A stretch of DNA of 6,529 nucleotides from JAIUZI01 sp041594355 (GCA_041594355.1 JBFHMM010000224.1:1-6529), one strand, 5' to 3'; positions 1 to 6,428 are shown, counted from the stretch's first letter. Notes: generated from the sequence alone by a model not told the origin. Made by a program: numbers and translations.

Positions 1-660
1 ATCGTCCAGAACGACCTCGTCCGGCACGATCCGGTCCACGCTGGCAATGACCATGTCAGACGCGCGTGCCATCAGCTGATCGGCGTAGACCATCGTGCTG
101 AGATGGCGCAGGTTTCCCCAACGGTCGGCTTCCTGCGCGTGTAAGAACGTCACTCTGGGGCGGATCGGCCCAACGGCGTGAATACGGCGACCTGAGAACG
201 GACAGTCAATTTCGCGCAAAAGCGGGTTGTGCTTCAGAACGTCTGATCCGCGCAGCGCGTCGATTGGTTGGAACGGCACGCCGTGTGCGGACGCCATCAG
301 CCCACCCACAACGGTAAGCGCATCCAGCGCGTGGGCGGTCACCTGCCCTGCCTCGACCGCGCGGCGGAAGTTCGGGCAAAGCCGGTTTTCCAGCGTAACG
401 CCGGGAATAAAGACCTGTGCGACCGCCCCTGCCGCAATCATCAGGTCGATATCATACCCCGCGCCCGGCGAGGAATACACATGCAGACCATCTGCGCCCG
501 CGGCCAGCAACGCGCGCACCAGTGCGACAGGGCGGCTTTGCTTGAACAGACCGCCGAGACAAAGCTCGGGTCGTTCTTCCAAAGCGCCTCGTGCCAGCCG
601 GGCTGCGTCTCGCAGGCCTGTGACCTTGCTGCGACGTGTGGGTTTCGCTTGGCCTTCCAT
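1..660 (-). CDS. CoA-transferase subunit A (glutaconate CoA-transferase-like), 3' end outside window
   Basis: The 220 codons visible read without a stop to the left edge and begin at ATG 660. The protein matches family I CoA-transferase alpha subunits: a Gly-Gly turn at residues 36-37 followed by RPVALVRALL (43-52), a YSSPGAGYDIDLMIAAGAV stretch (62-80) like the SxPGGxDxDLLIGAG motif, GVPFQPIDALRGSD (127-140), a NPLLREIDCPFSG stretch (145-157) and LHAQEADRWGN (173-183). The family moves CoA from a donor thioester to a free carboxylate in the cytoplasm; the catalytic glutamate of the glutaconate enzyme sits on the B subunit, presumably encoded further left. Steroid-ring hydrolases of the IpdAB type share this fold, so hydrolase activity is possible. 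An in-frame TAG at 718-716 limits the N-terminus. GGAG lies 14 bases before the ATG, rather far, so GTG 675 remains an alternative start. Family is firm, substrate unknown. Confidence 0.88.
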   Translation of the reverse strand, partial: MEGQAKPTRRSKVTGLRDAARLARGALEERPELCLGGLFKQSRPVALVRALLAAGADGLHVYSSPGAGYDIDLMIAAGAVAQVFIPGVTLENRLCPNFRRAVEAGQVTAHALDALTVVGGLMASAHGVPFQPIDALRGSDVLKHNPLLREIDCPFSGRRIHAVGPIRPRVTFLHAQEADRWGNLRHLSTMVYADQLMARASDMVIASVDRIVPDEVVLDD

Positions 661-746
661 CGTTGGGCTTGTCACTCCAATACTGATTTGCGCTGGCCCA
701 TCCTAGTTGACGGCACGAGATCCATCACCTTCCGGCTGGCGCAAAG

Positions 747-770
747 CTTGATCGAACACATATGTGGGAA
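747..770. promoter_or_regulatory. candidate operator, copy 1 (CACATATGTG palindrome upstream of the CoA-transferase gene)
   Basis: The perfect 10 bp palindrome CACATATGTG (757-766) sits about 97 bases upstream of the CoA-transferase start. The 24 bp around it match a second site at 2663-2686 in 21 positions: CTTG at 747-750, TC at 752-753, AACACATATGTG at 755-766 and GAA at 768-770. Repetition of a palindrome in two intergenic gaps of one cluster is what a dimeric regulator's operator looks like; the regulator is not identified. I saw no other copy in the window. Confidence 0.6.
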
Positions 771-778
771 TGCTTGCG

Positions 779-801
779 CTCATTGCCTGACAGGCAATGA
801 G
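779..801. repeat. perfect inverted repeat, 11 bp arms with 1 bp spacer
   Basis: CTCATTGCCTG (779-789) and CAGGCAATGAG (791-801) are exact reverse complements around a single A at 790. It begins 6 bases after the permease stop codon in the direction of transcription. As RNA it can fold to a 9-10 bp stem with a 3-5 base loop, but no U run follows on either strand, so it is not a classic intrinsic terminator. It could be an operator, an RNA 3'-end stabilising hairpin, or a weak terminator. The octamer palindrome GACCGGTC (801-808) abuts it. Confidence 0.6.
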
Positions 802-806
802 ACCGG

Positions 807-2234
807 TCAGAACCACCCTGCCGCGACACCGCCGCCAACGATGACTGTGATGAGGAGGATGCTCGCAATACCGAAGATCCCATTCCACCGCAAACCGATG
901 GTCAGCGGTCGCTCGCCCACGATGGAAGAGGCGTAGACCACGGCCGTGATCGCCGGCCCCATGCAGATGATGCTGCTCCAGCCACCAGCCAGCGAAAGGC
1001 CCAGAGCAAGCGGCGACAAACCGTCCACCCCGACGCGGTTGACCACCTCTGCCAGCAGGACCACCGAGATCATCGGATGCACGCCCAGAAGCCCCGTCAG
1101 GAACACCGTCATGATCAACAGAACAACAGTGGTGACCGGCCGCGCGGCCATCCAGCCCAGATGGTCGGCAATCCATTCGACCGGGGCGACTTCCAATGCG
1201 ACAAGACCAATGAATCCCGCCGATGCGATGACGCTCATTTCGGTCGCGAAACCCGGTGCCTGGGCCACAAACCGGCGCGATATACCGGCAAGGCTGCCAC
1301 TGCCGCTGCGCATAACCGACCAGAGCAGCGCATAGATCGGCACGATGGTGATCAGGACAGTCTGGAAACTGTACTGGGTCAACCGGTCCAGCGTGACCAC
1401 GGCGGTACCCAACAAAAGCACATGCCCGGACACGATCAGGACAGCCCAGCGGCTCCATTCCGGCAAGTCACCCGTCAGGGCCGGTGCCCGGCCGCGCGCC
1501 GACGGAGGGCGCCACCATTCCACCGTGTCGAACAGCCATCCCAGAAGAAACAGAATCCCGGCCAGAGCAATCCCGTAAGGCGCTAGCGTCGTCCATTCGA
1601 GCCCCGGAATTGTGAGAATCATCAGATTAAGAGCGATTCCGAACGGCGTCCAGAAAGCGATCGAGGAAAACCCCCGCATACAGGCGCTTACCATCCTGCG
1701 CTTGCGAGCCTGGAACACAAATTCGTCCATCTCGTGCCGATGCGCCGCCAGCCCTTTCATTATGATCTCCAGCATCACCCCAAGCCCGCCGAGATTCAGA
1801 AGCACCCCGAACAGATGCCCGCCCGCACCCAGAGAGGCATAGCGACGGGTCGGCGGCTGCAGCGTCAGGAACTCACCGGCAACCTCGACGATCGGGTCTT
1901 GGGTGGCCGCGATGCGCAGGAAGGCGACAGCCGTAAGCAGAGCGGACAGGAACACGACGCGCCCCGCCGCTTGGACGAAGATGCCGGGGTCCATTCCATT
2001 GGCCAGCGCCAGAAGGGCAATCGCGAGCGAGAAGAAAAGCAGCACCCATCCGACGCGGGCGATGTAGCGGAACGAAATGGCAAGATAGATGCAGAAAAAC
2101 GGCGCGGCAGCGATGGACGCGACGGCGGAGGAGAAGACACCCTGAATGATAGCAGCCAGGAGACAAATCAGCAGACAAATGGCCGTAAACCTGTTGCGCT
2201 TGGTGGAACGTTTCAGGCGCTCGACAGAGGACAT
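807..2234 (-). CDS. polytopic inner-membrane protein, probable organic-acid permease
   Basis: A 475-residue, strongly hydrophobic protein with about 11-12 predicted membrane spans (roughly 15-32, 36-55, 61-80, 92-108, 138-158, 188-208, 219-236, 262-283, 290-308, 330-350, 366-384, 405-433 and 450-472, some perhaps re-entrant). A basic N-terminus (KRSTKRNR, 8-15) and a basic loop (QARKRR, 175-180) suit the positive-inside rule. The second half contains GLLGVHPMISVVLLAEVV (381-398), followed by a Gly/Ser-rich GLSLAGGWSSIICMGPAIT segment (412-430). A His-Pro in a helix break plus a small-residue hairpin recalls the ion transporter superfamily (citrate, C4-dicarboxylate, arsenite), but I do not recognise a named family. 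ATG 2234 is preceded by AAGGGGGGG (2246-2238), a strong Shine-Dalgarno. Stop is TGA 809-807. It shares the strand with the CoA-transferase gene, 146 bp downstream, and a role in importing the pathway's acid is inferred from context. Confidence 0.8.
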   Translation of the reverse strand: MSSVERLKRSTKRNRFTAICLLICLLAAIIQGVFSSAVASIAAAPFFCIYLAISFRYIARVGWVLLFFSLAIALLALANGMDPGIFVQAAGRVVFLSALLTAVAFLRIAATQDPIVEVAGEFLTLQPPTRRYASLGAGGHLFGVLLNLGGLGVMLEIIMKGLAAHRHEMDEFVFQARKRRMVSACMRGFSSIAFWTPFGIALNLMILTIPGLEWTTLAPYGIALAGILFLLGWLFDTVEWWRPPSARGRAPALTGDLPEWSRWAVLIVSGHVLLLGTAVVTLDRLTQYSFQTVLITIVPIYALLWSVMRSGSGSLAGISRRFVAQAPGFATEMSVIASAGFIGLVALEVAPVEWIADHLGWMAARPVTTVVLLIMTVFLTGLLGVHPMISVVLLAEVVNRVGVDGLSPLALGLSLAGGWSSIICMGPAITAVVYASSIVGERPLTIGLRWNGIFGIASILLITVIVGGGVAAGWF

Positions 2235-2309
2235 TTGCCCCCCCTTGTCCGAAGGCGTTCGTTGTGTCTGTGATGCGACGGCAGATGCGGTCTTTCATGG
2301 CACGACGGC

Positions 2310-2333
2310 GGAAATGAAATGCCGACTATTTCC
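2310..2333. repeat. spaced inverted repeat GGAAAT-N12-ATTTCC upstream of the permease
   Basis: GGAAAT (2310-2315) and ATTTCC (2328-2333) are exact reverse complements separated by 12 bases, about 75-100 bases upstream of the permease start. A two-arm site of this size could bind a dimeric regulator, but 6 bp arms arise by chance in a region this long. Confidence 0.25.
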
Positions 2334-2662
2334 CTTTCACAGGCACGGACAAGCGCGAGGACACACAAGGTGCTCATCTTGTCGGCGCAGGGCGGACGAG
2401 CCCGGATTTGTGGTGACACTGACCGCCTTGGTTCCGGGTCTCCGAAGATACATAGTCTGACGGACAATGACACAACGATACCTCGAAATGGATCTTCGCA
2501 CTTTCGTGCTTGTCCTCCCGACTTTTCACGCCGATACCCTCAACCACGTTTGTTCTTTTTCCGCAACTCTACGGTCACACCCAATGCCCGATCCGGCACG
2601 GAAGCAGAGGAAGAATGAGTTCCCAGAATATCCAACGGCAGCAAGGACCACAACACGGCCAT

Positions 2663-2686
2663 CTTGCTCCAACACATATGTGCGAA
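2663..2686. promoter_or_regulatory. candidate operator, copy 2 (CACATATGTG palindrome upstream of the MmgE/PrpD operon)
   Basis: CACATATGTG at 2673-2682 repeats the palindrome found at 757-766. Flanking matches are CTTG (2663-2666), TC (2668-2669), AA (2671-2672) and GAA (2684-2686), with mismatches only at 2667, 2670 and 2683. It lies about 70 bases upstream of the MmgE/PrpD start codon, where it could overlap or flank the operon promoter. Its asymmetric flanks point in the same absolute direction as copy 1, so relative to the regulated genes the two sites are in opposite orientation, which a symmetric dimer would tolerate. Confidence 0.62.
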
Positions 2687-2714
2687 AGAGCGGGGCCGAG
2701 AGTTGATATTGCCC

Positions 2715-2727
2715 GCCTTGATAAGGC
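2715..2727 (+). repeat. small hairpin GCCTT-GAT-AAGGC in the operon leader
   Basis: A perfect 5 bp stem with a 3-base loop, 27 bases upstream of the ATG. ATTGCC (2708-2713) and GGCAAT (2725-2730) form a competing 6 bp pairing sharing the right arm. It could affect translation initiation of the first operon gene, but it is short and may be chance. Confidence 0.3.
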
Positions 2728-2741
2728 AATGTGCAGTGCCA

Positions 2742-2748
2742 GAGAAAG
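2742..2748 (+). promoter_or_regulatory. ribosome binding site deciding the MmgE/PrpD start
   Basis: The purine-rich GAGAAAG lies 6 bases before ATG 2755, a normal spacing though a weak match to anti-Shine-Dalgarno. The in-frame GTG at 2731 has AAGG only 3 bases upstream, too close, so ATG 2755 is preferred. Confidence 0.5.
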
Positions 2749-2754
2749 AAATGG

Positions 2755-4185
2755 ATGATTAGCGATTTCACCATCCGTATGTCGCGGTTCGTCGCCGCGC
2801 CGCACCGGCTAAGCGATGCAGACGCCGAGCAGGCCGCGCTTTGCGTTGAGGATACCATAGCCGCCATCTATGGCGGGTGGCATGAGCCGGTGGTTCGCCG
2901 GTTAGCCGCGCTCGACGCTGGCGGACCGGCAGTCCCGGCGGGAGCTACTGAAGGTGGGAGCCCCGAACAGGCCGCGTTCCTGCACGCGGTTGCCGGGCAT
3001 GCGCTCGATTTTGACGATGTCCACACGGTCAGCGTCACTCATCCCAGTGTTGTAATCGTGCCGGCGCTGCTGGCCATTGCGGATGTCCGGCCGGATACGG
3101 CCGGCCGCATTGCCCCTGCGCTTGCGGTCGGAACAGCGGTCAATGTCGCGCTCGGTCAGATCCTGGGTTTTGACCACTACAACAAGGGCTGGCACGCAAC
3201 GTCGACCATCGGGGTTCTGGCATCGGCGGCAGCGGTCGCGCATCAGCTTGGGCTCGACGACGACGCGGTCCGCAACGCTCTGTCCCTCGCGGCGTCGCTG
3301 GCCGGGGGGATGCAGATCAATTTCGGCGCCATGGCGAAACCGATCCAGGCCGGAAACGCCGCCCTTGTCGGATTGCGGGCCGCCAGGATGGCTGAGGCCG
3401 GTATCACAGGCGCCCCGGATATCTTTGCGGCGCGTGGCTTCTTCGATCTATATGCCGGCCCGGACGGGATTGCTGCCGACCCCGCAGCGGTGGAACCGTG
3501 GATCGACCTGGGCACGGTGTCCCGCAAGCTGTATCCCTGCTGCTACCTCACCCACAGGATGATCACCGCCGGGCGGCTCCTTCACGCCGAACGCGGCGGC
3601 GAGGCGGTGCCCCAAGGATCGGTGATCGAAATGACAGTGCCCGAAAGCGTCATGGTCCCGTTGCATGTGACCGACCCTAAAGATGGAATGCAGGCCAAGT
3701 TCTGCGCCGCCTATACGCTCGCTGTGGCGCTGCATCAGGACCGGGTCGGTCTGGTGGATTTCGAAGGGGACAGCCCCCATCGCCCTGCGGTGCGCCGGCT
3801 TATGGATATGGTCAGTATCCAAACAACGCCGGAATCGGGACGGGATCACGTCGGCGTGGACCATGGAACGGTCCATGTCCGCCTGCGCAAAGGGAACGTA
3901 ACCCTGGCCGAAACCTCGGTCGCTGCGCACCCCGGCTCACCCTCGGATCCCGCGACTCCTGCCGCGATCGGCGACAAGATTGCCGATTGCCTCGCGAAAT
4001 ATTGCAGGGACGGGGGGGCGGCGCCGTCTGCCAGTGTGTTCCGCCGGGATCTGCGCACGCGGCTGCATCTTCCGCCACTGCGAGAAGAGTCGGCCCCCGA
4101 CGGCCAAAAAGACCATGCGCGGCAGGACAAACCCGAAAAGGAAATGTCCAACGCCGATCAAACACCGTCTGAAAGGACCGCCTGA
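2755..4185 (+). CDS. MmgE/PrpD family protein (2-methylcitrate dehydratase / cis-aconitate decarboxylase superfamily)
   Basis: A 476-residue cytoplasmic enzyme of the MmgE/PrpD fold. The N-terminal helical domain carries LDFDDVHTVSVTHPS (84-98), GWHATSTIG (145-153), SLAGGMQINFGAMAKP (181-196) with IQAGNAA (197-203), then KLYPCCYLTH (258-267) leading into the C-terminal lid domain. Against human cis-aconitate decarboxylase, whose active site includes H103, H159, K207 and H277, the motifs place H96, H147, K195 and H267 at corresponding points with near-constant offsets (7, 12, 12, 10). The catalytic set thus looks intact, but these residues are widely shared in the family, which includes dehydratases, decarboxylases and epimerases, so the reaction is not fixed. 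The last 35 residues (443-476) form a charged, low-complexity tail not usual for the family. ATG 2755 is chosen over GTG 2731 for ribosome-site spacing and because the N-terminus then fits family members. Its stop overlaps the next start by one base (TGATG), so it heads a coupled operon. Confidence 0.9.
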   Translation: MISDFTIRMSRFVAAPHRLSDADAEQAALCVEDTIAAIYGGWHEPVVRRLAALDAGGPAVPAGATEGGSPEQAAFLHAVAGHALDFDDVHTVSVTHPSVVIVPALLAIADVRPDTAGRIAPALAVGTAVNVALGQILGFDHYNKGWHATSTIGVLASAAAVAHQLGLDDDAVRNALSLAASLAGGMQINFGAMAKPIQAGNAALVGLRAARMAEAGITGAPDIFAARGFFDLYAGPDGIAADPAAVEPWIDLGTVSRKLYPCCYLTHRMITAGRLLHAERGGEAVPQGSVIEMTVPESVMVPLHVTDPKDGMQAKFCAAYTLAVALHQDRVGLVDFEGDSPHRPAVRRLMDMVSIQTTPESGRDHVGVDHGTVHVRLRKGNVTLAETSVAAHPGSPSDPATPAAIGDKIADCLAKYCRDGGAAPSASVFRRDLRTRLHLPPLREESAPDGQKDHARQDKPEKEMSNADQTPSERTA

Positions 4186-5243
4186 TGGAATCAATGATTC
4201 ATGACATGGCAGAGCGACTGTTCCGCGACCATGTCACTCACCGCATGCGCGAAGATGCCGCCTCGGGGCAATGTCCCGAGGCGCTCTGGACGCAAATCGA
4301 GGAGGCAGGGTTAACCATGGCGCTGGTGCCAGAAGACGCAGGCGGTTTCGACGTGCCACCCGCCGTGGCGCTTGGGCTTTTGCGTATTGCCGGGGCGCAC
4401 GGCCTCCCCTTGCCTCTGGCTGAAACCCTGATCGCGAACGCTGTGTTGGCGACCGCGAATATGGCCCTTCCCGGTGGCAGGCTGACCATCGCCGAAGGCG
4501 AAGCGCTGCGGTTGGAACGGCGCAGCAAGAAGATCCATGCGAGCGGGCATCTCACACTGGTGCCATTTGCCCGCTGGGCGAACCGGATCGTGACCATTGC
4601 CGTCCTGGACGGTACCGATCACGTCCTGTCCCTGCCGGTGAAGGATCTGATTGTTGCCCCGGCTCAGGATCTTGCCGGGATGCCGCGCGACGACATCGAG
4701 ATCGATCTTACCCTGAGAGAGACCGATGCAGCCCCCTTGTCACGACCCATGGGCAGGATGCGCGAGCTCGGTGCACTTATCCGCAGTCTTGCCACCGCCG
4801 GCGCGATGGAAACCATCCTGGAGATGAGCGTTCAATACGCCAACGACCGGGTGCAGTTCGGACGGCCAATCGGCAAGTTTCAGGCGATCCAGCACAATCT
4901 GGCGACCATGGCCGGGGAAACCGCTGCCTCGCGCACGGCCGCCGAAATGGCGGCCGGCAGCTATGACACACCGACCTTTGCGCTGGCCGTTGCCGCCGCC
5001 AAGGCCCGCGCCGGAGAAGCGGCGGAGAAGGTCGGGGCCCTGGCCCACCAGATTCACGGGGCCATAGGTTATACGCAGGAACACGCGCTTCATCATTTCA
5101 CCAAACGGATCTGGGGATGGCGTGACGAGTTCGGCACTGAGCTTGACTGGACCAGGGAACTTGGGCGGGCCGCCCTGTCGAGCCCCCACGACACCTTCTG
5201 GCATTTCATCACCGACAGCGCTGTAAAAGGGACCCAGGCATGA
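4185..5243 (+). CDS. acyl-CoA dehydrogenase-like protein, probable non-catalytic/small subunit of a heteromeric enzyme
   Basis: A 352-residue acyl-CoA dehydrogenase homologue. The C-terminal helical domain is clear: YANDRVQFGRPIGKFQAIQHN (218-238), the FAD/dimer-contact signature, and HQIHGAIGYTQEHALHHFTK (288-307). The middle domain is eroded: the SEPDSGSD-type flavin/substrate loop seen in the next gene is missing, and residues 95-185 are poorly conserved. The usual YEGT catalytic motif is also absent; the equivalent region reads RIWGWRDEFGTE (308-319), where E315 falls near the position but outside a recognisable motif. Divergent short subunits paired with a full-length neighbour are known in alpha2beta2 acyl-CoA dehydrogenases of steroid side-chain degradation (FadE/ChsE pairs), where each contributes half of the flavin and substrate sites. 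ATG 4185 follows AAAGGA (4172-4177) at 7 bases and overlaps the previous stop; the end overlaps the next start by 4 bases (ATGA), favouring 1:1 synthesis. Confidence 0.87.
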   Translation: MESMIHDMAERLFRDHVTHRMREDAASGQCPEALWTQIEEAGLTMALVPEDAGGFDVPPAVALGLLRIAGAHGLPLPLAETLIANAVLATANMALPGGRLTIAEGEALRLERRSKKIHASGHLTLVPFARWANRIVTIAVLDGTDHVLSLPVKDLIVAPAQDLAGMPRDDIEIDLTLRETDAAPLSRPMGRMRELGALIRSLATAGAMETILEMSVQYANDRVQFGRPIGKFQAIQHNLATMAGETAASRTAAEMAAGSYDTPTFALAVAAAKARAGEAAEKVGALAHQIHGAIGYTQEHALHHFTKRIWGWRDEFGTELDWTRELGRAALSSPHDTFWHFITDSAVKGTQA

Positions 5244-6388
5244 CCCTCACCGCTTTTTCGCCCCCCCCGCCCGGCACCGACTATGACGATCTCCGGCAAG
5301 AGGTCCGCGCGTTCCTGGCCGACGAGCTGGCCGACTTCCCGTCTATAAAACGCGCAGAGTCGTGGAATGGGTTCAGCCGAGATTTTTCACGAAAGCTGGC
5401 GCAGCGCGGCTGGGTCGGCATGACCTTTCCAAAGGAATACGGCGGCCACGCGCGCAGCGCGCTTGAGCGGTATGTCGTGTCCGAAGAGCTACTGGCCGCC
5501 GGCGCGCCGGTCATTTCACACTGGATCGCCGATCGACAGAGCGGCCCGCTCATTCTTGCCAAGGGCACCGACGATCAGAAACGCAGGATCGTGCCGCGCA
5601 TCGCCGCAGGCGAGCTGTGTTTCTGCATCGGGATGAGCGAACCAGATTCCGGTTCGGACCTTGCGGCCACGCGCACCGTCGCCACCGAGGTCGAAGGGGG
5701 GTTCCGGATCAACGGCACCAAGGTCTGGACGACCTATGCGCATGTCGCCGATTACATGATCCTGTTCTGCCGCACCGGCAAGAGCGACGACCGCCATGGC
5801 GGGATGAGCCAGTTCCTGGTCAATCTCAAGGAGACCGATAACATCTCGATTAGCCCGATCATCGACCTGGGAGGCGAGCATCATTTCAACCAGGTGGTGT
5901 TCGACAACACCTTTCTGCCATCCGATGCATTGCTGGGCGAGAAAGGCGAGGGCTGGTCACAGGTCATGAGCGAACTGGCGTTCGAGCGCAGCGGCCCCGA
6001 GAGGTTCCTGTCGTCTTTTGCCTTGATCGAGGAACTGATCCGATTGCTGCGTGAAGACGCAACCGAAGCACAGCAGGCCGAAATTGGCCGTCTGTCCGCG
6101 CATCTGATGGTGCTGCGGCAAATGTCACGGTCGGTGGCCGGAATGTTGAACGAAGGTAAGAACCCGTCACTTCAGGCTGCCATCGTCAAGGATCTGGGAG
6201 CGCTTTTCGAACAGGACATTCCGCGCCTGGCCCGCAGTCTTGTGACGCGCCCGGCGGTGCCTGGCGCGCGCGACAGCTATGCGGCTGTTCTGGCGTATAC
6301 CGAACTCGCGGTTCCGTCGTTTTCGCTGCGCGGGGGCACGCGCGAAATTCTTCGCGGTATCATTGCGCGGGGGCTCGGACTGAGATGA
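5240..6388 (+). CDS. acyl-CoA dehydrogenase, full-length (probable catalytic) subunit
   Basis: A 382-residue FAD-dependent acyl-CoA dehydrogenase, normal length for the family. In order: N-terminal helical domain with GWVGMTFPKEYGG (57-69); beta domain with CFCIGMSEPDSGSDLAA (127-143) and INGTKVWTTYAHVADY (157-172); FDNTFLPSDALLGEKGEGW (221-239); C-terminal helical domain ending in FSLRGGTREILRGIIARGLGLR (361-382). The enzyme would oxidise an acyl-CoA at C2-C3 and pass electrons to ETF. The usual catalytic Glu (E376 in medium-chain enzyme, YEGT) is Gly365 here (RGGT), while Glu249 in LAFERSGPER (246-255) aligns with the alternative catalytic base of isovaleryl- and long-chain acyl-CoA dehydrogenases. 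ATG 5240 follows AAGGGA (5227-5232) at 7 bases and overlaps the upstream stop by 4 bases. Four prolines (8-11), encoded by a C-rich run, sit close to the start. It is the last gene of the operon and converges on the gene at 6429. Confidence 0.93.
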   Translation: MTLTAFSPPPPGTDYDDLRQEVRAFLADELADFPSIKRAESWNGFSRDFSRKLAQRGWVGMTFPKEYGGHARSALERYVVSEELLAAGAPVISHWIADRQSGPLILAKGTDDQKRRIVPRIAAGELCFCIGMSEPDSGSDLAATRTVATEVEGGFRINGTKVWTTYAHVADYMILFCRTGKSDDRHGGMSQFLVNLKETDNISISPIIDLGGEHHFNQVVFDNTFLPSDALLGEKGEGWSQVMSELAFERSGPERFLSSFALIEELIRLLREDATEAQQAEIGRLSAHLMVLRQMSRSVAGMLNEGKNPSLQAAIVKDLGALFEQDIPRLARSLVTRPAVPGARDSYAAVLAYTELAVPSFSLRGGTREILRGIIARGLGLR

Positions 6389-6428
6389 TCCCGCCTGCGG
6401 TATGACAACAACGACGGGCGGCACACGT

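Larger units (their letters stand above)
2235..2754. other. 520 bp divergent intergenic region without a convincing gene
   Basis: This gap separates the minus-strand permease from the plus-strand MmgE/PrpD operon and must carry both promoters. Base composition looks less GC-rich than the flanking genes, with T- and A-rich stretches near 2540-2575. Short open frames exist on both strands, but none has a recognisable product, a good ribosome site and gene-like codon use together. It holds the second operator-like palindrome (2663-2686), a spaced inverted repeat (2310-2333) and a small hairpin (2715-2727). I could not assign -35/-10 hexamers with confidence on either strand. Its length exceeds what two promoters need, so a small RNA or remnant of a lost gene cannot be excluded. 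Confidence 0.6.

Noticed and set aside
268..936. 222-codon plus-strand open frame opposite the CoA-transferase
   Set aside because: It is antisense to a clear CoA-transferase reading frame, crosses its start into the intergenic gap, and shows no family resemblance.
703..1458. 251-codon minus-strand open frame overlapping the permease
   Set aside because: It lies on the same strand in another frame of the permease gene, and its protein is rich in Arg, Gly, Cys and His without hydrophobic or domain patterns, as expected of a GC-rich shadow frame.
2467..2706. 79-codon plus-strand frame in the intergenic gap
   Set aside because: No convincing ribosome site, unusual composition and no family resemblance; kept only as part of the intergenic description.
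2731..2754. Eight-residue longer MmgE/PrpD start at GTG 2731
   Set aside because: The only purine-rich stretch upstream is 3 bases from the GTG and lies in a hairpin; ATG 2755 has better spacing and fits the family's N-terminus.
2526..2867. 113-codon minus-strand frame spanning the intergenic region and the MmgE/PrpD start
   Set aside because: It overlaps the MmgE/PrpD N-terminus antisense, covers the operator-like site, and has no recognisable domain.
5516..5884. 122-codon minus-strand frame inside the large acyl-CoA dehydrogenase gene
   Set aside because: It is antisense to conserved flavin-binding motifs and has no domain of its own.
6389..6428. Intrinsic terminator between the convergent genes
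   Set aside because: Only a 5 bp CCGCC/GGCGG pairing with a long loop and no T run on either strand.
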